A stretch of 39,173 nt of DNA from Ileibacterium valens (GCF_001945525.1 NZ_MPJW01000186.1:1-39173); one strand, 5' to 3'; positions 8,232-16,902 are shown, numbered from the stretch's first letter. Numbers and translations: made by a program. The notes: a model not told the origin generated them from the sequence alone.

Positions 8232-8489
8232 TCATTCAAGCTGTTCGGGAAAATACATTTCCGATTCAAGAAACCAGCGGTTTCTTTCCCAGAAAAGACT
8301 TCGCTCACTTTGCCCGAAGCGGCATCGATAGCAGATTCCACAGCCCCCGGCTTTTGAATAGGTTTCCCTGACAGATATGACCTTATCCACACGAAATCTT
8401 CGATCACACCAGACGACCCAAAGCGGTTCGATCTGCCCATCCCTGAAGATCATCGTAGCCACATCGACATAGTATTTAAACACCTTCAC
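8232..8489 (-). CDS. Small conserved protein encoded downstream of the Y-family polymerase
   Basis: An 85-residue protein starting at GTG with an AAAGGGGG site about 10 bases upstream. The pattern is compact: a beta-rich start with a DG turn (FRDGQIEPLWVVW), then RFRVDKVISVR, then AGGCGICYRCRFG, then LFWERNRWFLE. From memory this matches short clostridial proteins with the pattern PLxIxWxDGRxYxIDxVxDxR...AGGxGxRYTCxIxG...LxxExxRWFVE that are often encoded next to DNA polymerase IV genes. Their function is unknown to me. It is probably co-transcribed with the polymerase 105 bp upstream, which suggests a role in the same damage-tolerance response. Competing frames on both strands here (for example 8096-8440) lack this conserved pattern. 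Confidence 0.7.
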   Translation of the reverse strand: MKVFKYYVDVATMIFRDGQIEPLWVVWCDRRFRVDKVISVRETYSKAGGCGICYRCRFGQSERSLFWERNRWFLESEMYFPEQLE

Positions 8490-8508
8490 CAGTAGTCTTC
8501 CCCCTTTG

Positions 8509-8557
8509 TGTCCTTTCCATTTGTCCTTTCCTTAATGTAATGTCCTTTCTGTCCTTT
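8509..8557 (-). repeat. Four AAAGGACA repeats between polymerase and small protein
   Basis: On the minus strand the octamer AAAGGACA occurs four times (plus-strand TGTCCTTT at 8509-8516, 8522-8529, 8541-8548 and 8550-8557). Each copy resembles a Shine-Dalgarno core. The spacing is irregular (13, 19 and 9 bases), so this is not a simple tandem array. Confidence 0.7.
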
Positions 8558-8594
8558 TTTGCAATCCGGGATTGCTCAGAACTCGTGCAGACAT

Positions 8595-9860
8595 CTACCT
8601 GGTTCGAATGGGTCCTTCAAGAGCAGCCACCGGATGAATCTGATGAAGTATTTCAAGAGGATCAAAATCCGTAATTTCAGCATCCACCTGTGAACTGGCA
8701 ATCCGGCAGCTCTGATATCCATACTGCTTACGAATTTCATAAAGCACATTTTCAAGAGAACGCTGTTTCTGTAAATCATCCGTTGAATGGAACAGATCAA
8801 GCTGCTCCGATTTCAAGGAATAACAAAGCCCGCTCACATTGACTCCGACTGAGCGCAGCGAAATTTCTTCAAGCCCCATTCGGTACACCAGACTCATCGC
8901 TGCAGCATGAATATCTCTGGCAAGATCGGTTGGCTGAGAAAGCTTCATCTGACATCCGCTGCCTTTTAAATTGGTTCCTCTAAGCCAGATGCTGATGACT
9001 CTTCCCTTCGCTTTTTCATTGCGAAGCCGAATCGCGCAGGATTCACACAGGACTCGAAATACCTCTTCAAGCTGACTCATGGAAACAATATCCTTGACGA
9101 CTGTCTTGGAATTTCCGATCGACTTGACCGGTCTCTGGTAGCCCACTTCATGAACCTGTGAATCGTCATAGCCATTGGCATACTGCCACAAAAGAATCCC
9201 CATCACACCAAAACGCCGCTTGAGCACATTGACATCCGCCATGGCAATCTGTCCAATCGTAAAGATGCCCATCTGCTTTAGTTTGGCCGCCGTTCTCGAT
9301 CCGACCATTAATAAGTCTGATGCATCCAATGGAAAAACCTTCTCTTCCCTTTCTTCTTCAGTAATCAGGGCAAAACCCTTATGCTTAAAAATATCGCTGG
9401 CCAGTTTTGCGTAAATTTTGTTATAGGAAATGCCCATGGATACTGTAATTCCATACGTCTGATACACCTCATCCTGAATCTTTTTAGCCAGTTCGATGCC
9501 ATCTCCAAATAAAAGCTGTGAATGCGTCAGATCCATCCAGGCTTCATCAAGGCCAAAGGATTCTACCCGATCGGTATATTTCCGATAAATATCCTTGATC
9601 TTCTCTGTATAGAACATATAACTGTCATAATCCGGATGAATGATTACAATTTCCGGACATTTGCGCTTGGCATCCCGTAATGATTCTCCTGTCTTTACTC
9701 CTGCCGCTTTTGCGAGATCGTTTTTAGCCAGAATGATTCCATGCCTCTTTTCTTCGCTTCCGCCAACCGCCATGGGGACGTTTCGAAGTTTTGGATTTCG
9801 CATCTCTTCGATCTGTGCGTAACAGTGGTTGATATCGCCGTGGACTATTATTCTATTCAT
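8595..9860 (-). CDS. dinB: Y-family DNA polymerase (DNA polymerase IV-like)
   Basis: A 421-residue translesion polymerase that copies damaged templates at low fidelity. Catalytic carboxylates are visible: Asp9 in HGDINHCYAQIE, and Asp105-Glu106 in SFGLDEAWMDLT. The sugar steric gate is Tyr14, in a CY pair rather than the FF of E. coli Pol IV, as seen in a clostridial subgroup. A helix-hairpin-helix region follows (VGSRTAAKLKQMGIFTIGQIA), then the little-finger domain. QLDLF at 353-357 matches the sliding-clamp binding motif. It is divergent from a LexA/CI-like repressor and followed by a small conserved gene, which suggests damage-inducible control. No Shine-Dalgarno is apparent before the ATG. 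UmuC/UvrX-type membership is the alternative assignment. Confidence 0.9.
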   Translation of the reverse strand: MNRIIVHGDINHCYAQIEEMRNPKLRNVPMAVGGSEEKRHGIILAKNDLAKAAGVKTGESLRDAKRKCPEIVIIHPDYDSYMFYTEKIKDIYRKYTDRVESFGLDEAWMDLTHSQLLFGDGIELAKKIQDEVYQTYGITVSMGISYNKIYAKLASDIFKHKGFALITEEEREEKVFPLDASDLLMVGSRTAAKLKQMGIFTIGQIAMADVNVLKRRFGVMGILLWQYANGYDDSQVHEVGYQRPVKSIGNSKTVVKDIVSMSQLEEVFRVLCESCAIRLRNEKAKGRVISIWLRGTNLKGSGCQMKLSQPTDLARDIHAAAMSLVYRMGLEEISLRSVGVNVSGLCYSLKSEQLDLFHSTDDLQKQRSLENVLYEIRKQYGYQSCRIASSQVDAEITDFDPLEILHQIHPVAALEGPIRTR

Positions 9861-9903
9861 GCATAAATGGTAATATCAGATATCTTTAATTGCAACATTA
9901 TTG

Positions 9904-9933
9904 CGTTATTTAACCACAAACCTTGGTTTAACG
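9904..9933. promoter_or_regulatory. Candidate operator between polymerase and repressor
   Basis: A compound palindrome: inner arms AAACC (9918-9922) and GGTTT (9925-9929) around TT, and outer arms CGTTA (9904-9908) and TAACG (9929-9933). It is central in the 127-bp divergent region, as expected for an operator controlling both genes. It matches neither the E. coli nor the Bacillus LexA box by eye. Confidence 0.5.
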
Positions 9934-9953
9934 AACTTTTCATGCAATCCGTC

Positions 9954-9981
9954 TTGATGATTACGCATAAAAATATAAAAT
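9954..9981 (+). promoter_or_regulatory. Probable promoter of the repressor gene, giving a near-leaderless transcript
   Basis: TTGATG (9954-9959), a 16-bp spacer and TAAAAT (9976-9981). An overlapping TATAAA is at 9974. Transcription would begin within a base or two of the ATG at 9988. No Shine-Dalgarno is present, which agrees with leaderless translation. Confidence 0.45.
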
Positions 9982-9987
9982 AGAATT

Positions 9988-10584
9988 ATGAATATAGCAG
10001 AAGTACTTACTCAGTTCAAGCGGCAGAACAACGTCAACAATGACTACATTGCAGACTACTGCGGCGTGACCAAATCCACCGTTTCACGGTGGTGCACCGG
10101 TAAATCGAAGAAGGTTCATCCAGAGACTCTTGAGAAAATCTCTCAGATGCTCAACATTGACCTTGAAGATATGACCCGTGTGAACGGACTGGCTTATGAA
10201 AAGCCGATCCTTGGAACCGTTAAAGCAGGCTATGGTCTGTTTGCAGAAGAAAACATGGAGGGATACGAAACGGTTTCTGAGTCCGATTTTCACAAGGGAG
10301 ACTACTTCCTTCGCGTAACCGGCAACTCGATGAAGGATGCCAACATCCACGATGGCGACCTTCTCTTTGTTAAATCCTGCACGGACATTCCAAGCGGATC
10401 CATCGGCGTATTTCTGATCAACCATGACGAAGTGACGGTCAAGACACTGATCAAGAAACCAAACTGCTGGGTTTTAATGGCTGCCAACCCGGATGTTGAA
10501 CCAAAGATCTTCACTCATGAAGAAATCGTAACAACTCCAGTTCAGATTATCGGTAAAGCCATCTATTCAAAAACAGAGCTTTAG
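9988..10584 (+). CDS. LexA/CI-like self-cleaving repressor (XRE HTH plus peptidase S24)
   Basis: A 198-residue DNA-binding repressor. Residues 1-60 are an XRE-type helix-turn-helix (NNDYIADYCGVTKSTVSRWCTG). Residues 73-195 are a LexA/UmuD-type peptidase: the predicted cleavage site is Ala80-Gly81 in GTVKAGYG, with catalytic Ser114 in TGNSMKDANI and Lys152 in DEVTVKTL. In this family RecA filaments stimulate autocleavage, and derepression follows DNA damage. The divergent Y-family polymerase is the obvious target. The XRE rather than LexA-type winged helix and the lack of prophage genes nearby suggest a dedicated local SOS-like switch or a domesticated phage repressor. No ribosome site is seen. 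A clean terminator follows at 10737. Confidence 0.88.
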   Translation: MNIAEVLTQFKRQNNVNNDYIADYCGVTKSTVSRWCTGKSKKVHPETLEKISQMLNIDLEDMTRVNGLAYEKPILGTVKAGYGLFAEENMEGYETVSESDFHKGDYFLRVTGNSMKDANIHDGDLLFVKSCTDIPSGSIGVFLINHDEVTVKTLIKKPNCWVLMAANPDVEPKIFTHEEIVTTPVQIIGKAIYSKTEL

Positions 10585-10736
10585 CGCCATCAAACAATCG
10601 AAAAGCAAAACAGGAAATTCAGAAACAGAATCTGACAACCAGAAGCAAAGTGGATTCATCCGGATTTTGTCTGACGCATTCGAATTTGCCTTAAAAGAAA
10701 GAAGTCTGTAAGCAATGCATAGTGAATCAGGATAAA

Positions 10737-10766
10737 AGCCGGAAGAAATTCCGGCTGTTTTTTTTT
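10737..10766 (+). terminator. Terminator after the LexA-like gene
   Basis: AGCCGGAA (10737-10744), a GAAA loop and TTCCGGCT (10749-10756), followed by G and nine T residues. A textbook intrinsic terminator. Confidence 0.9.
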
Positions 10767-10893
10767 ACATTTAATTTTCTGCGGCGGTTTCTGACGTGCT
10801 TTTTTGCGAATCAGACAGAAAAAAGAAGCAAACCGGCTTTTCCTTTCCTTCGTTAACAAACGATATTTTTCTGTTGTTTTTTGCTCTTTTTGT

Positions 10894-11087
10894 TGCCTGA
10901 TCCGCTTTTTTGAGAGTCATTTTTTCCTTTCAGGCATCAATCGGTAGTCTTCTGGTGGTTGCGCTTATACTTAGGAAGCTTTATCATGGCGAAATTACAA
11001 GGCTGTTTTTTACCCAAAATACCAGTTACAGTATAGGCAATGCCTTTTGCCGGCTGAAACCCTGCTTAAACCCCAGCCGGATGGCAT
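10894..11087 (+). promoter_or_regulatory. Structured leader upstream of nrdD
   Basis: The 10585-11189 gap holds the terminator at 10737 and then about 400 bp with no gene. Two structures stand out. TGCCTGA (10894-10900) can pair with TCAGGCA (10930-10936). Nearer the gene, a two-part hairpin has ATGCC (11040-11044) pairing with GGCAT (11083-11087) and CCGGCTG (11050-11056) pairing with CAGCCGG (11074-11080), around an asymmetric internal loop and a 17-nt loop AAACCCTGCTTAAACCC. No T run follows, so it is not a terminator. I saw no NrdR box and none of the conserved motifs of the cobalamin or THF riboswitches. It may be an RNA regulatory leader. Confidence 0.45.
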
Positions 11088-11189
11088 GAAATAAAACACT
11101 AAGATTCAAAAGATAAGAATCAGGAAATACCACAGAACCAATAACAAAAATTCAGAACCACATGAATATAAAAAATAGAAGGAGGAGAA

Positions 11190-13364
11190 ATGAAAGTCAT
11201 CAAACGAAGCGGTGAAGAAGTCATCTTCAATGTTTCTAAAATCGAAAACGCAATCCGTAAGGCCAATGCGGCAACAACCCACAATCAGCTGACCGAACAG
11301 CAGATTCTTGCAGTGGCTGAATCCGTTGCCCTCGAGTGTGAAAAGATGAACCGCGCCCCAAACGTAGAAGAAATTCAGGATATCGTCGAAGCCGATCTGA
11401 TGTCCTCAGGATTCTATGCTGTCGCAAAAAACTATATTACTTACCGTTATGAAAGAGCCCTGGTCCGTAAGGCAAACTCAACTGACAAACAGATCATGTC
11501 CCTGCTTGAAAGAAACAACGAAGAAGTAAAACAGGAAAATTCCAATAAGAATCCTCTTGTCAATTCCGTTCAGCGCGACTACATGGCTGGTGAAGTTTCC
11601 AAAGATATTACCCGGCGTTTTTTACTTCCGCATGACATTATGGAAGCTCACGACAACGGCATCATTCATTTCCATGATTCAGACTATTTTGCCCAGCACA
11701 TGCATAACTGCTGTCTGGTCAACCTCGAAGACATGCTCCAGAATGGAACAGTCATTTCTGAAACCATGATCGAAAGACCTCATAGTTTTTCGACCGCCTG
11801 CAATATTGCAACTCAGATTATTGCTCAGGTAGCAAGCTCTCAATATGGCGGGCAGTCGATCACCCTTTCTCATCTGGCTCCATTTGTACAGGTCTCCAGA
11901 GAAAAAGCGCGGGTTGAAGTTCGTGAAGAACTTGAAAGCCTCAATCTTCCGGCCGATGAAACGACTGTCAATGAAATCGCTGAAATGAGGGTACAAAAAG
12001 AAATCGAACGCGGTGTTCAGATCATTCAGTATCAGGTCATCACTCTGATGACAACCAATGGTCAGGCTCCATTCATTACGGTCTTCATGTACCTGAATGA
12101 AGTAGAAGACCCACAGACCCGTAAAGACCTGGCTTCCATTATTGAAGCGGTTCTCAAACAGAGAATTCTCGGGGTCAAAAATGAAGACGGAGTCTATATC
12201 ACTCCAGCTTTCCCAAAACTGATTTATGTTCTTGAGGAAAACAACATCCATGAAGGCAGCGAATACTACTATCTGACAAAACTGGCTGCAGAGTGTACCG
12301 CAAAGCGAATGGTTCCTGACTACATCTCCGAAAAGATGATGCTGGGTCTTAAAGTCGATAAGAACGGTGAAGGCCATTGCTATCCCTGCATGGGATGCCG
12401 TTCCTTCTTAACACCTTTTGTCAACCAAGAAGGCAAACCTCAGTATTACGGCCGTTTCAATCAGGGCGTTGTCACATTAAACCTCGTTGATGTGGCCTGC
12501 TCTTCTAAACAGGACGAAAAAGAATTCTGGCGGATTATGGACGAGCGTCTCGATCTGTGCTATCGCGCATTAATGTATCGTCACAACAGACTGCTTCATA
12601 CACCAAGCGATGTCGCTCCGATTCTCTGGCAAAACGGTGCCTTAGCCCGTCTTGAAAAGGGAGAACCAATCGACAAGCTGCTTTATGGCGGATATTCTAC
12701 AATTTCCCTGGGCTATGCTGGCCTTTGTGAAGCAGTTTACTACATGACTGGTGAATCCCATACTCATCCAGAAGGCAACGCTTTTGGAAAACGGATTATG
12801 GAATACCTCAATGCAGCCTGTGCCAAGTGGCGCGCTCAGACCAACATCGACTTCTCCTTATATGGAACGCCGATGGAATCCACGACCTATAAATTCGCTA
12901 AGAAACTGCAGGATCGTTTTGGAATCATTGAGCATGTTACTGACCGCAATTACATCACCAACTCGTACCATATTCATGTCACAGAACCAATCGATGCGTT
13001 CTCGAAACTGACTCTGGAATCACAGTTTCAGAAACTCTCTCCAGGTGGAGCCATTTCTTATGTAGAAGTTCCTGACATGCAAAACAACCTGCCAGCCGTT
13101 ATGGCTTTGCTTCAGCATATTTATGACAACATTATGTATGCCGAACTCAACACCAAATCCGACTACTGTCAGGAATGCGGCTATGAAGGCGAGATTCAGA
13201 TCGTTGAAGATGAAAATCACAAGCTGATCTGGCAGTGCCCTCATTGCGGCAATACCGATCAGGATAAGATGAACGTAGCCCGCCGTACCTGCGGATACAT
13301 CGGAACTCAGTTCTGGAACCAGGGCCGCACTCAGGAAATCAAAGAGCGTGTCATGCACCTGTAA
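11190..13364 (+). CDS. nrdD: Anaerobic ribonucleoside-triphosphate reductase (class III)
   Basis: Reduces ribonucleoside triphosphates to deoxy forms without oxygen, using a glycyl radical and formate. The 724-residue length is normal. Residues 1-90 are an ATP-cone allosteric domain (MKVIKRSGEEVIFN). The barrel contains HDSDYFAQHMHNCCLVNLEDML. The C-terminus has a zinc site (CQECGYEG and CPHCGNTD) and the radical loop RRTCGYIG with Gly702. GGAGGAG lies just before the ATG, giving strong translation. The activating radical-SAM enzyme NrdG, normally encoded next to nrdD, is not adjacent here: the next gene is a convergent GH32 hydrolase. NrdG must therefore lie elsewhere if the enzyme is active. 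It marks an anaerobic lifestyle. Confidence 0.96.
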   Translation: MKVIKRSGEEVIFNVSKIENAIRKANAATTHNQLTEQQILAVAESVALECEKMNRAPNVEEIQDIVEADLMSSGFYAVAKNYITYRYERALVRKANSTDKQIMSLLERNNEEVKQENSNKNPLVNSVQRDYMAGEVSKDITRRFLLPHDIMEAHDNGIIHFHDSDYFAQHMHNCCLVNLEDMLQNGTVISETMIERPHSFSTACNIATQIIAQVASSQYGGQSITLSHLAPFVQVSREKARVEVREELESLNLPADETTVNEIAEMRVQKEIERGVQIIQYQVITLMTTNGQAPFITVFMYLNEVEDPQTRKDLASIIEAVLKQRILGVKNEDGVYITPAFPKLIYVLEENNIHEGSEYYYLTKLAAECTAKRMVPDYISEKMMLGLKVDKNGEGHCYPCMGCRSFLTPFVNQEGKPQYYGRFNQGVVTLNLVDVACSSKQDEKEFWRIMDERLDLCYRALMYRHNRLLHTPSDVAPILWQNGALARLEKGEPIDKLLYGGYSTISLGYAGLCEAVYYMTGESHTHPEGNAFGKRIMEYLNAACAKWRAQTNIDFSLYGTPMESTTYKFAKKLQDRFGIIEHVTDRNYITNSYHIHVTEPIDAFSKLTLESQFQKLSPGGAISYVEVPDMQNNLPAVMALLQHIYDNIMYAELNTKSDYCQECGYEGEIQIVEDENHKLIWQCPHCGNTDQDKMNVARRTCGYIGTQFWNQGRTQEIKERVMHL

Positions 13365-13410
13365 CAGATGCCAGCTGCCTGTAATCTAACGCCATAACTA
13401 AATGACAAAA

Positions 13411-13445
13411 TGACTTCTCGAAACCGGGAAGTCACTTTTAGTTTT
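13411..13445 (+). terminator. Terminator after nrdD
   Basis: TGACTTCTCG (13411-13420), AAAC loop, CGGGAAGTCA (13425-13434), followed by CTTTTAGTTTT. Confidence 0.75.
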
Positions 13446-13465
13446 CTGATTTTTTAAAAAATACG

Positions 13466-13513
13466 AAAAGCGCCGCAGCCCGCCTGACAACATCCGGGTG
13501 CAGCGCTTTTTTT
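13466..13513. terminator. Bidirectional terminator between nrdD and the GH32 operon
   Basis: AAAAGCGC at 13466 and GCGCTTTT ending at 13510 close a long hairpin with further pairing inside (GCA/TGC, CCG/CGG). T runs flank both strands. It probably ends the minus-strand sugar operon. Confidence 0.75.
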
Positions 13514-13541
13514 GTGTTTTTCAATTGATCTAAAACTTAAG

Positions 13542-15086
13542 TTAACTCAGATCGTATTTGACGACATCTACCAGGCAGCGGCCATCACATTCAAAAGAAA
13601 TTCCTTCTTTATCCTGATCGGTATAGATCACAGTACTCATAGCCTGCTGTCCATCATTAACAAATACTTCAGCACTGAAACGATCCAGTAAAATTCTCAG
13701 TTTCAGCACTCCATCTTGTGCATGAACTTTCATCGTACGCTGATGAACATACGATCTTCTCGTTCCTGAATTCTGACGATTAACCATCACGGTCTGATTT
13801 TCTCTGTCAAATACAATTTCAGTATAGAAGCGATGATCTTGTGCAAAATACATCTTAAACTTCCGATAGGAATCTTCGCTCTGATCCGGATGTATCACCA
13901 GCTCTATATCTGCGATTCTGCCCTGAATTCCATCAAGAACGATTTTTTCATGATCAAGCAGAACTCCTTTATATTCCACTGGATCATGACGGTACTGCTC
14001 AATTTCACGCACCGGATTCTGGATCAGCCTGCCATTTTGAATCGATAATTCCCGAGGAACAGTCATCTGCGAGAACCAGCCCATCGTATTCTTCCGATGC
14101 CCAACCGTATCCCAGTTTTGCATCCAGGCCGTCATGATTCTTCGTCCATCTGGAGTCAGGAGGGTCTGAGGAGCATAAAAATCAATTCCATAATCAATTG
14201 AATGATTATTCTGTTCATGAAATGTCTGATCTTCCGGATCAATTTTTCCGATGACTGCCATAGTTCCATTTCCGGACGCATATTCCAGACCGGATGGATA
14301 CATATCCTGTGGGCTCATAATCAGAACATCTTTTCCATCCAGGCAAAACAGATCCGGACATTCCCACATCAGTCCATGTCTGCGGTTATTTTTCAGCAAA
14401 ACACTTTCAAACTTCCAATCGAGAGCATCTGGTGAGCTGAACAGTAGAATCTGCCCGCTTCCGTCAGCCGCACGATTAGCGATTACCGCCTTATAATGAC
14501 CATCCGTATCCCTGAAGATTTTTGGGTCCCGAAAGTCAACCGGACTGCCGCCTTCGGGTAAGTCAGAAGCGTTCAGAACGGGGTTGTTTTCATATTTCTG
14601 ATAGTTCAATCCGTCGCCAAACGCAATTGACTGAGTCTGTCTTTCGACAAGATTCCCCTCTGCATCCTTAATCTTTCCAACGCTTGTATACATCAGAATC
14701 TGTCTGCCATCATCAAGTGTTTCAGCACTGCCAGAAAAGCAGCCGCTTGCATCATATTCCTGGTCCGGAGCAAGCGCAGCTGGAAGGTGCTTCCAGCTCA
14801 GCAGATCGTCAGATACGGCATGGCCCCAGTGCATCGAATCCCAGACTGTTCCATATGGATTGTACTGGTAAAACAGATGAAACTGATTGTTATAATAGGA
14901 AAATCCATTCGGATCATTCATCCATCCAATATAGGGACTCAGATGAAAAGCCGGGCGGGCAAAAGGAGGAATTGCCCCACCATGCTTCTGTTCGTATTCA
15001 CGACAGCCTCTGAGAAAATCAGAAACTTCATCCGTCTGAATATCTACATGCTCTCTTTTCTTTTGATTCATATCGTTATCATACAT
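13542..15086 (-). CDS. GH32 beta-fructofuranosidase / sucrose-6-phosphate hydrolase
   Basis: Hydrolyses terminal beta-fructosyl bonds in sucrose, fructo-oligosaccharides or their phosphates. The 514-residue product shows the three GH32 signatures: WMNDPNG with nucleophile Asp58, FRDPK (185-189) with the transition-state Asp, and WECPD with acid/base Glu242. A five-blade propeller is followed by the C-terminal beta-sandwich. There is no signal peptide, so it is cytosolic. It is the last gene of an operon with an LplABC-type ABC importer, starting 18 bp after the binding lipoprotein. Because the importer is ABC rather than PTS, the cytosolic substrate is probably an unphosphorylated fructoside. 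The N-terminus is uncertain: Met1 or Met6, neither with a good ribosome site, which suggests translational coupling. Confidence 0.92.
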   Translation of the reverse strand: MYDNDMNQKKREHVDIQTDEVSDFLRGCREYEQKHGGAIPPFARPAFHLSPYIGWMNDPNGFSYYNNQFHLFYQYNPYGTVWDSMHWGHAVSDDLLSWKHLPAALAPDQEYDASGCFSGSAETLDDGRQILMYTSVGKIKDAEGNLVERQTQSIAFGDGLNYQKYENNPVLNASDLPEGGSPVDFRDPKIFRDTDGHYKAVIANRAADGSGQILLFSSPDALDWKFESVLLKNNRRHGLMWECPDLFCLDGKDVLIMSPQDMYPSGLEYASGNGTMAVIGKIDPEDQTFHEQNNHSIDYGIDFYAPQTLLTPDGRRIMTAWMQNWDTVGHRKNTMGWFSQMTVPRELSIQNGRLIQNPVREIEQYRHDPVEYKGVLLDHEKIVLDGIQGRIADIELVIHPDQSEDSYRKFKMYFAQDHRFYTEIVFDRENQTVMVNRQNSGTRRSYVHQRTMKVHAQDGVLKLRILLDRFSAEVFVNDGQQAMSTVIYTDQDKEGISFECDGRCLVDVVKYDLS

Positions 15087-15104
15087 ACTTTATTTCTGTT
15101 CTTT

Positions 15105-16859
15105 CTAAGAATTATTTTCTGATTCTTTGTTACTGCCTTTTTCAGAATGATCGCTCTTTCCTTCTTCAAGAGCATCTTCAGCTTCAATGACTTTTTCTTC
15201 ATCATAAAAGCTGTCCAGGTTTTTCTGGAAAATAGCCAGATATTCTTCAAGACCGTAGTCATTAAGTTTTTTGAGATATTCTTCCCAGTCCTTATCAGTT
15301 AAACCATCACGGATCCATTCTGATCGTTTCATGTTGGTATACTTTTCAATATCTGTCTGTAAAATAGCCAGTCTTTCAGAATCCTCCTGGGACATGAAGA
15401 CATTCGGATAGACATATTTTGCTTTCATATAAGGCGTGTAATAGTCTTCGATCCAGTCCAGACGATATTGAGCGTCTCCTGGAGTTGTTACATATTCCCC
15501 ATAATAGTCATCCAGAATAGCCAGTGGTCCTCCGACCGACTCTTTTTCCCGAACTTCAACTGGAGATTCATCTCCTAAATCTGCATGTTGAAGCATTGGT
15601 TCACCCTGTTCATTGACGCCCATTTCGAAGATATCAAAGTTATCATCTTCTCCATATGTTCCCCAGTTATTCTGAGGAGACTGCAGCGGCGCATACATCT
15701 GATCTAACCATGCTGCAACCAAAGCCGGGTTTTGTGCCTTTGCGGTAATGACAGTTCGTCCGCGGTCATATCCAGAAGTATATGAACCATTTTGCGGAGT
15801 CACAACCTGCTTATCTGCTTTTAAAGGAGGCAGTGGAACCCAATCCTGCAGATTATCAATATTTGCTACATCCCACGAGAAGCAGACTCCGTATCGTCCT
15901 GATTTCCCTTTGGCGACATAGTTGGCCCATTCCTGGGTAAATGCTTCATTATCAATCAGACCCTGTTCATACAGTTTATGCAGCCATTCAATTCCTTCAC
16001 GAAATCCGGGCTGTACTGCTGTACTGATTACCTGTTTATCATCAGTTACTGCAATGTGTCTTTTGTGATCGTTATCTCCATACCCTTCTCCAAAACCATT
16101 GGTCAGAATGGCTGGATCCTGATCACCATCATTAATAATCGCAGACATTGGAATAATGGATCCTTCAATATTAAATTCCTTCTGGAGTTTATCTGCGTTA
16201 TCCTTAAATGCAATCAGGACCTGTTCAAACTCTTCGACTGTTTCCGGAATTTCAAGACCCAGAAAATCCAGCCATTTTTTATTGATAAAGCTCATTCCGC
16301 TAATCGTCTGAATTGCGGTTTTGTTGGAGCCCAGCTGTTCAATCCAGGGAAGAGCCCAGATATGGCCATCCGGATCCGTACTCATGGCTTTATATTCGGG
16401 ATATTTCTCGAAAACCGCTTTCAGATTTGGCATATAGGCATCAATATAGTCTTCAAGCGGAATAATAACTCCCTGATCTGCATATCGAAGCAAATCATTA
16501 TCCGAGAAACCGGCAGAAAACACAAAGTCAGACATTTTTGCCGGATTGGACATTGCTAACTGAATTTTATCCGGCCACTGGTCACTCTGAATGGCTCTCC
16601 AGTTGACATGGACATTGGTATCTTCTTCAAGGCGTTTAAATATTGTCTTCTTATTCGGATCAGATTCTGTACTGGGTGGAAAACTGATCATTCCCTGAAT
16701 GCTTTTTTCCTCTTTTAAAGGAAAGCTCAATTCTGAAAGATCAACTTCCTGAAATGAACCATCTCGAAATACGGCTGCTGTATTGGCACATCCTGTTATT
16801 GATAGACCCAGACACAATGCTAGCAAAGGCAGCAGACTCTTTTTATAATTGATTTTCAT
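15105..16859 (-). CDS. Extracellular solute-binding lipoprotein of an LplA/YtcQ-type sugar ABC transporter
   Basis: Captures a carbohydrate outside the cell for the LplB/LplC permeases. With the start at 16859 the protein is 584 residues and begins with a typical lipoprotein signal: basic residues, a Leu-rich core and Cys24 in SITGC. The upstream in-frame extension to 17003 is rejected because it overlaps lplC and would bury the signal. The large size and the pattern of Trp- and Tyr-rich segments fit the LplA/YtcQ subgroup, about 500-580 residues. The C-terminal 40 residues are a highly charged, Ser/Glu/Lys-rich tail. It lies 43 bp after lplC and just before the GH32 gene, so a fructoside is the likely ligand. 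Confidence 0.9.
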   Translation of the reverse strand: MKINYKKSLLPLLALCLGLSITGCANTAAVFRDGSFQEVDLSELSFPLKEEKSIQGMISFPPSTESDPNKKTIFKRLEEDTNVHVNWRAIQSDQWPDKIQLAMSNPAKMSDFVFSAGFSDNDLLRYADQGVIIPLEDYIDAYMPNLKAVFEKYPEYKAMSTDPDGHIWALPWIEQLGSNKTAIQTISGMSFINKKWLDFLGLEIPETVEEFEQVLIAFKDNADKLQKEFNIEGSIIPMSAIINDGDQDPAILTNGFGEGYGDNDHKRHIAVTDDKQVISTAVQPGFREGIEWLHKLYEQGLIDNEAFTQEWANYVAKGKSGRYGVCFSWDVANIDNLQDWVPLPPLKADKQVVTPQNGSYTSGYDRGRTVITAKAQNPALVAAWLDQMYAPLQSPQNNWGTYGEDDNFDIFEMGVNEQGEPMLQHADLGDESPVEVREKESVGGPLAILDDYYGEYVTTPGDAQYRLDWIEDYYTPYMKAKYVYPNVFMSQEDSERLAILQTDIEKYTNMKRSEWIRDGLTDKDWEEYLKKLNDYGLEEYLAIFQKNLDSFYDEEKVIEAEDALEEGKSDHSEKGSNKESENNS

Positions 16860-16902
16860 TTTCTTTCTCTTTTCTCTATTCGTAAACTCAATCAGCCAGG
16901 AA

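Noticed and set aside
8096-8440. Alternative 114-codon minus-strand frame overlapping the small protein
   Set aside because: It runs through the terminator hairpin and has low-complexity Lys/Thr/Glu content; the 8232-8489 frame has the conserved pattern and a ribosome site.
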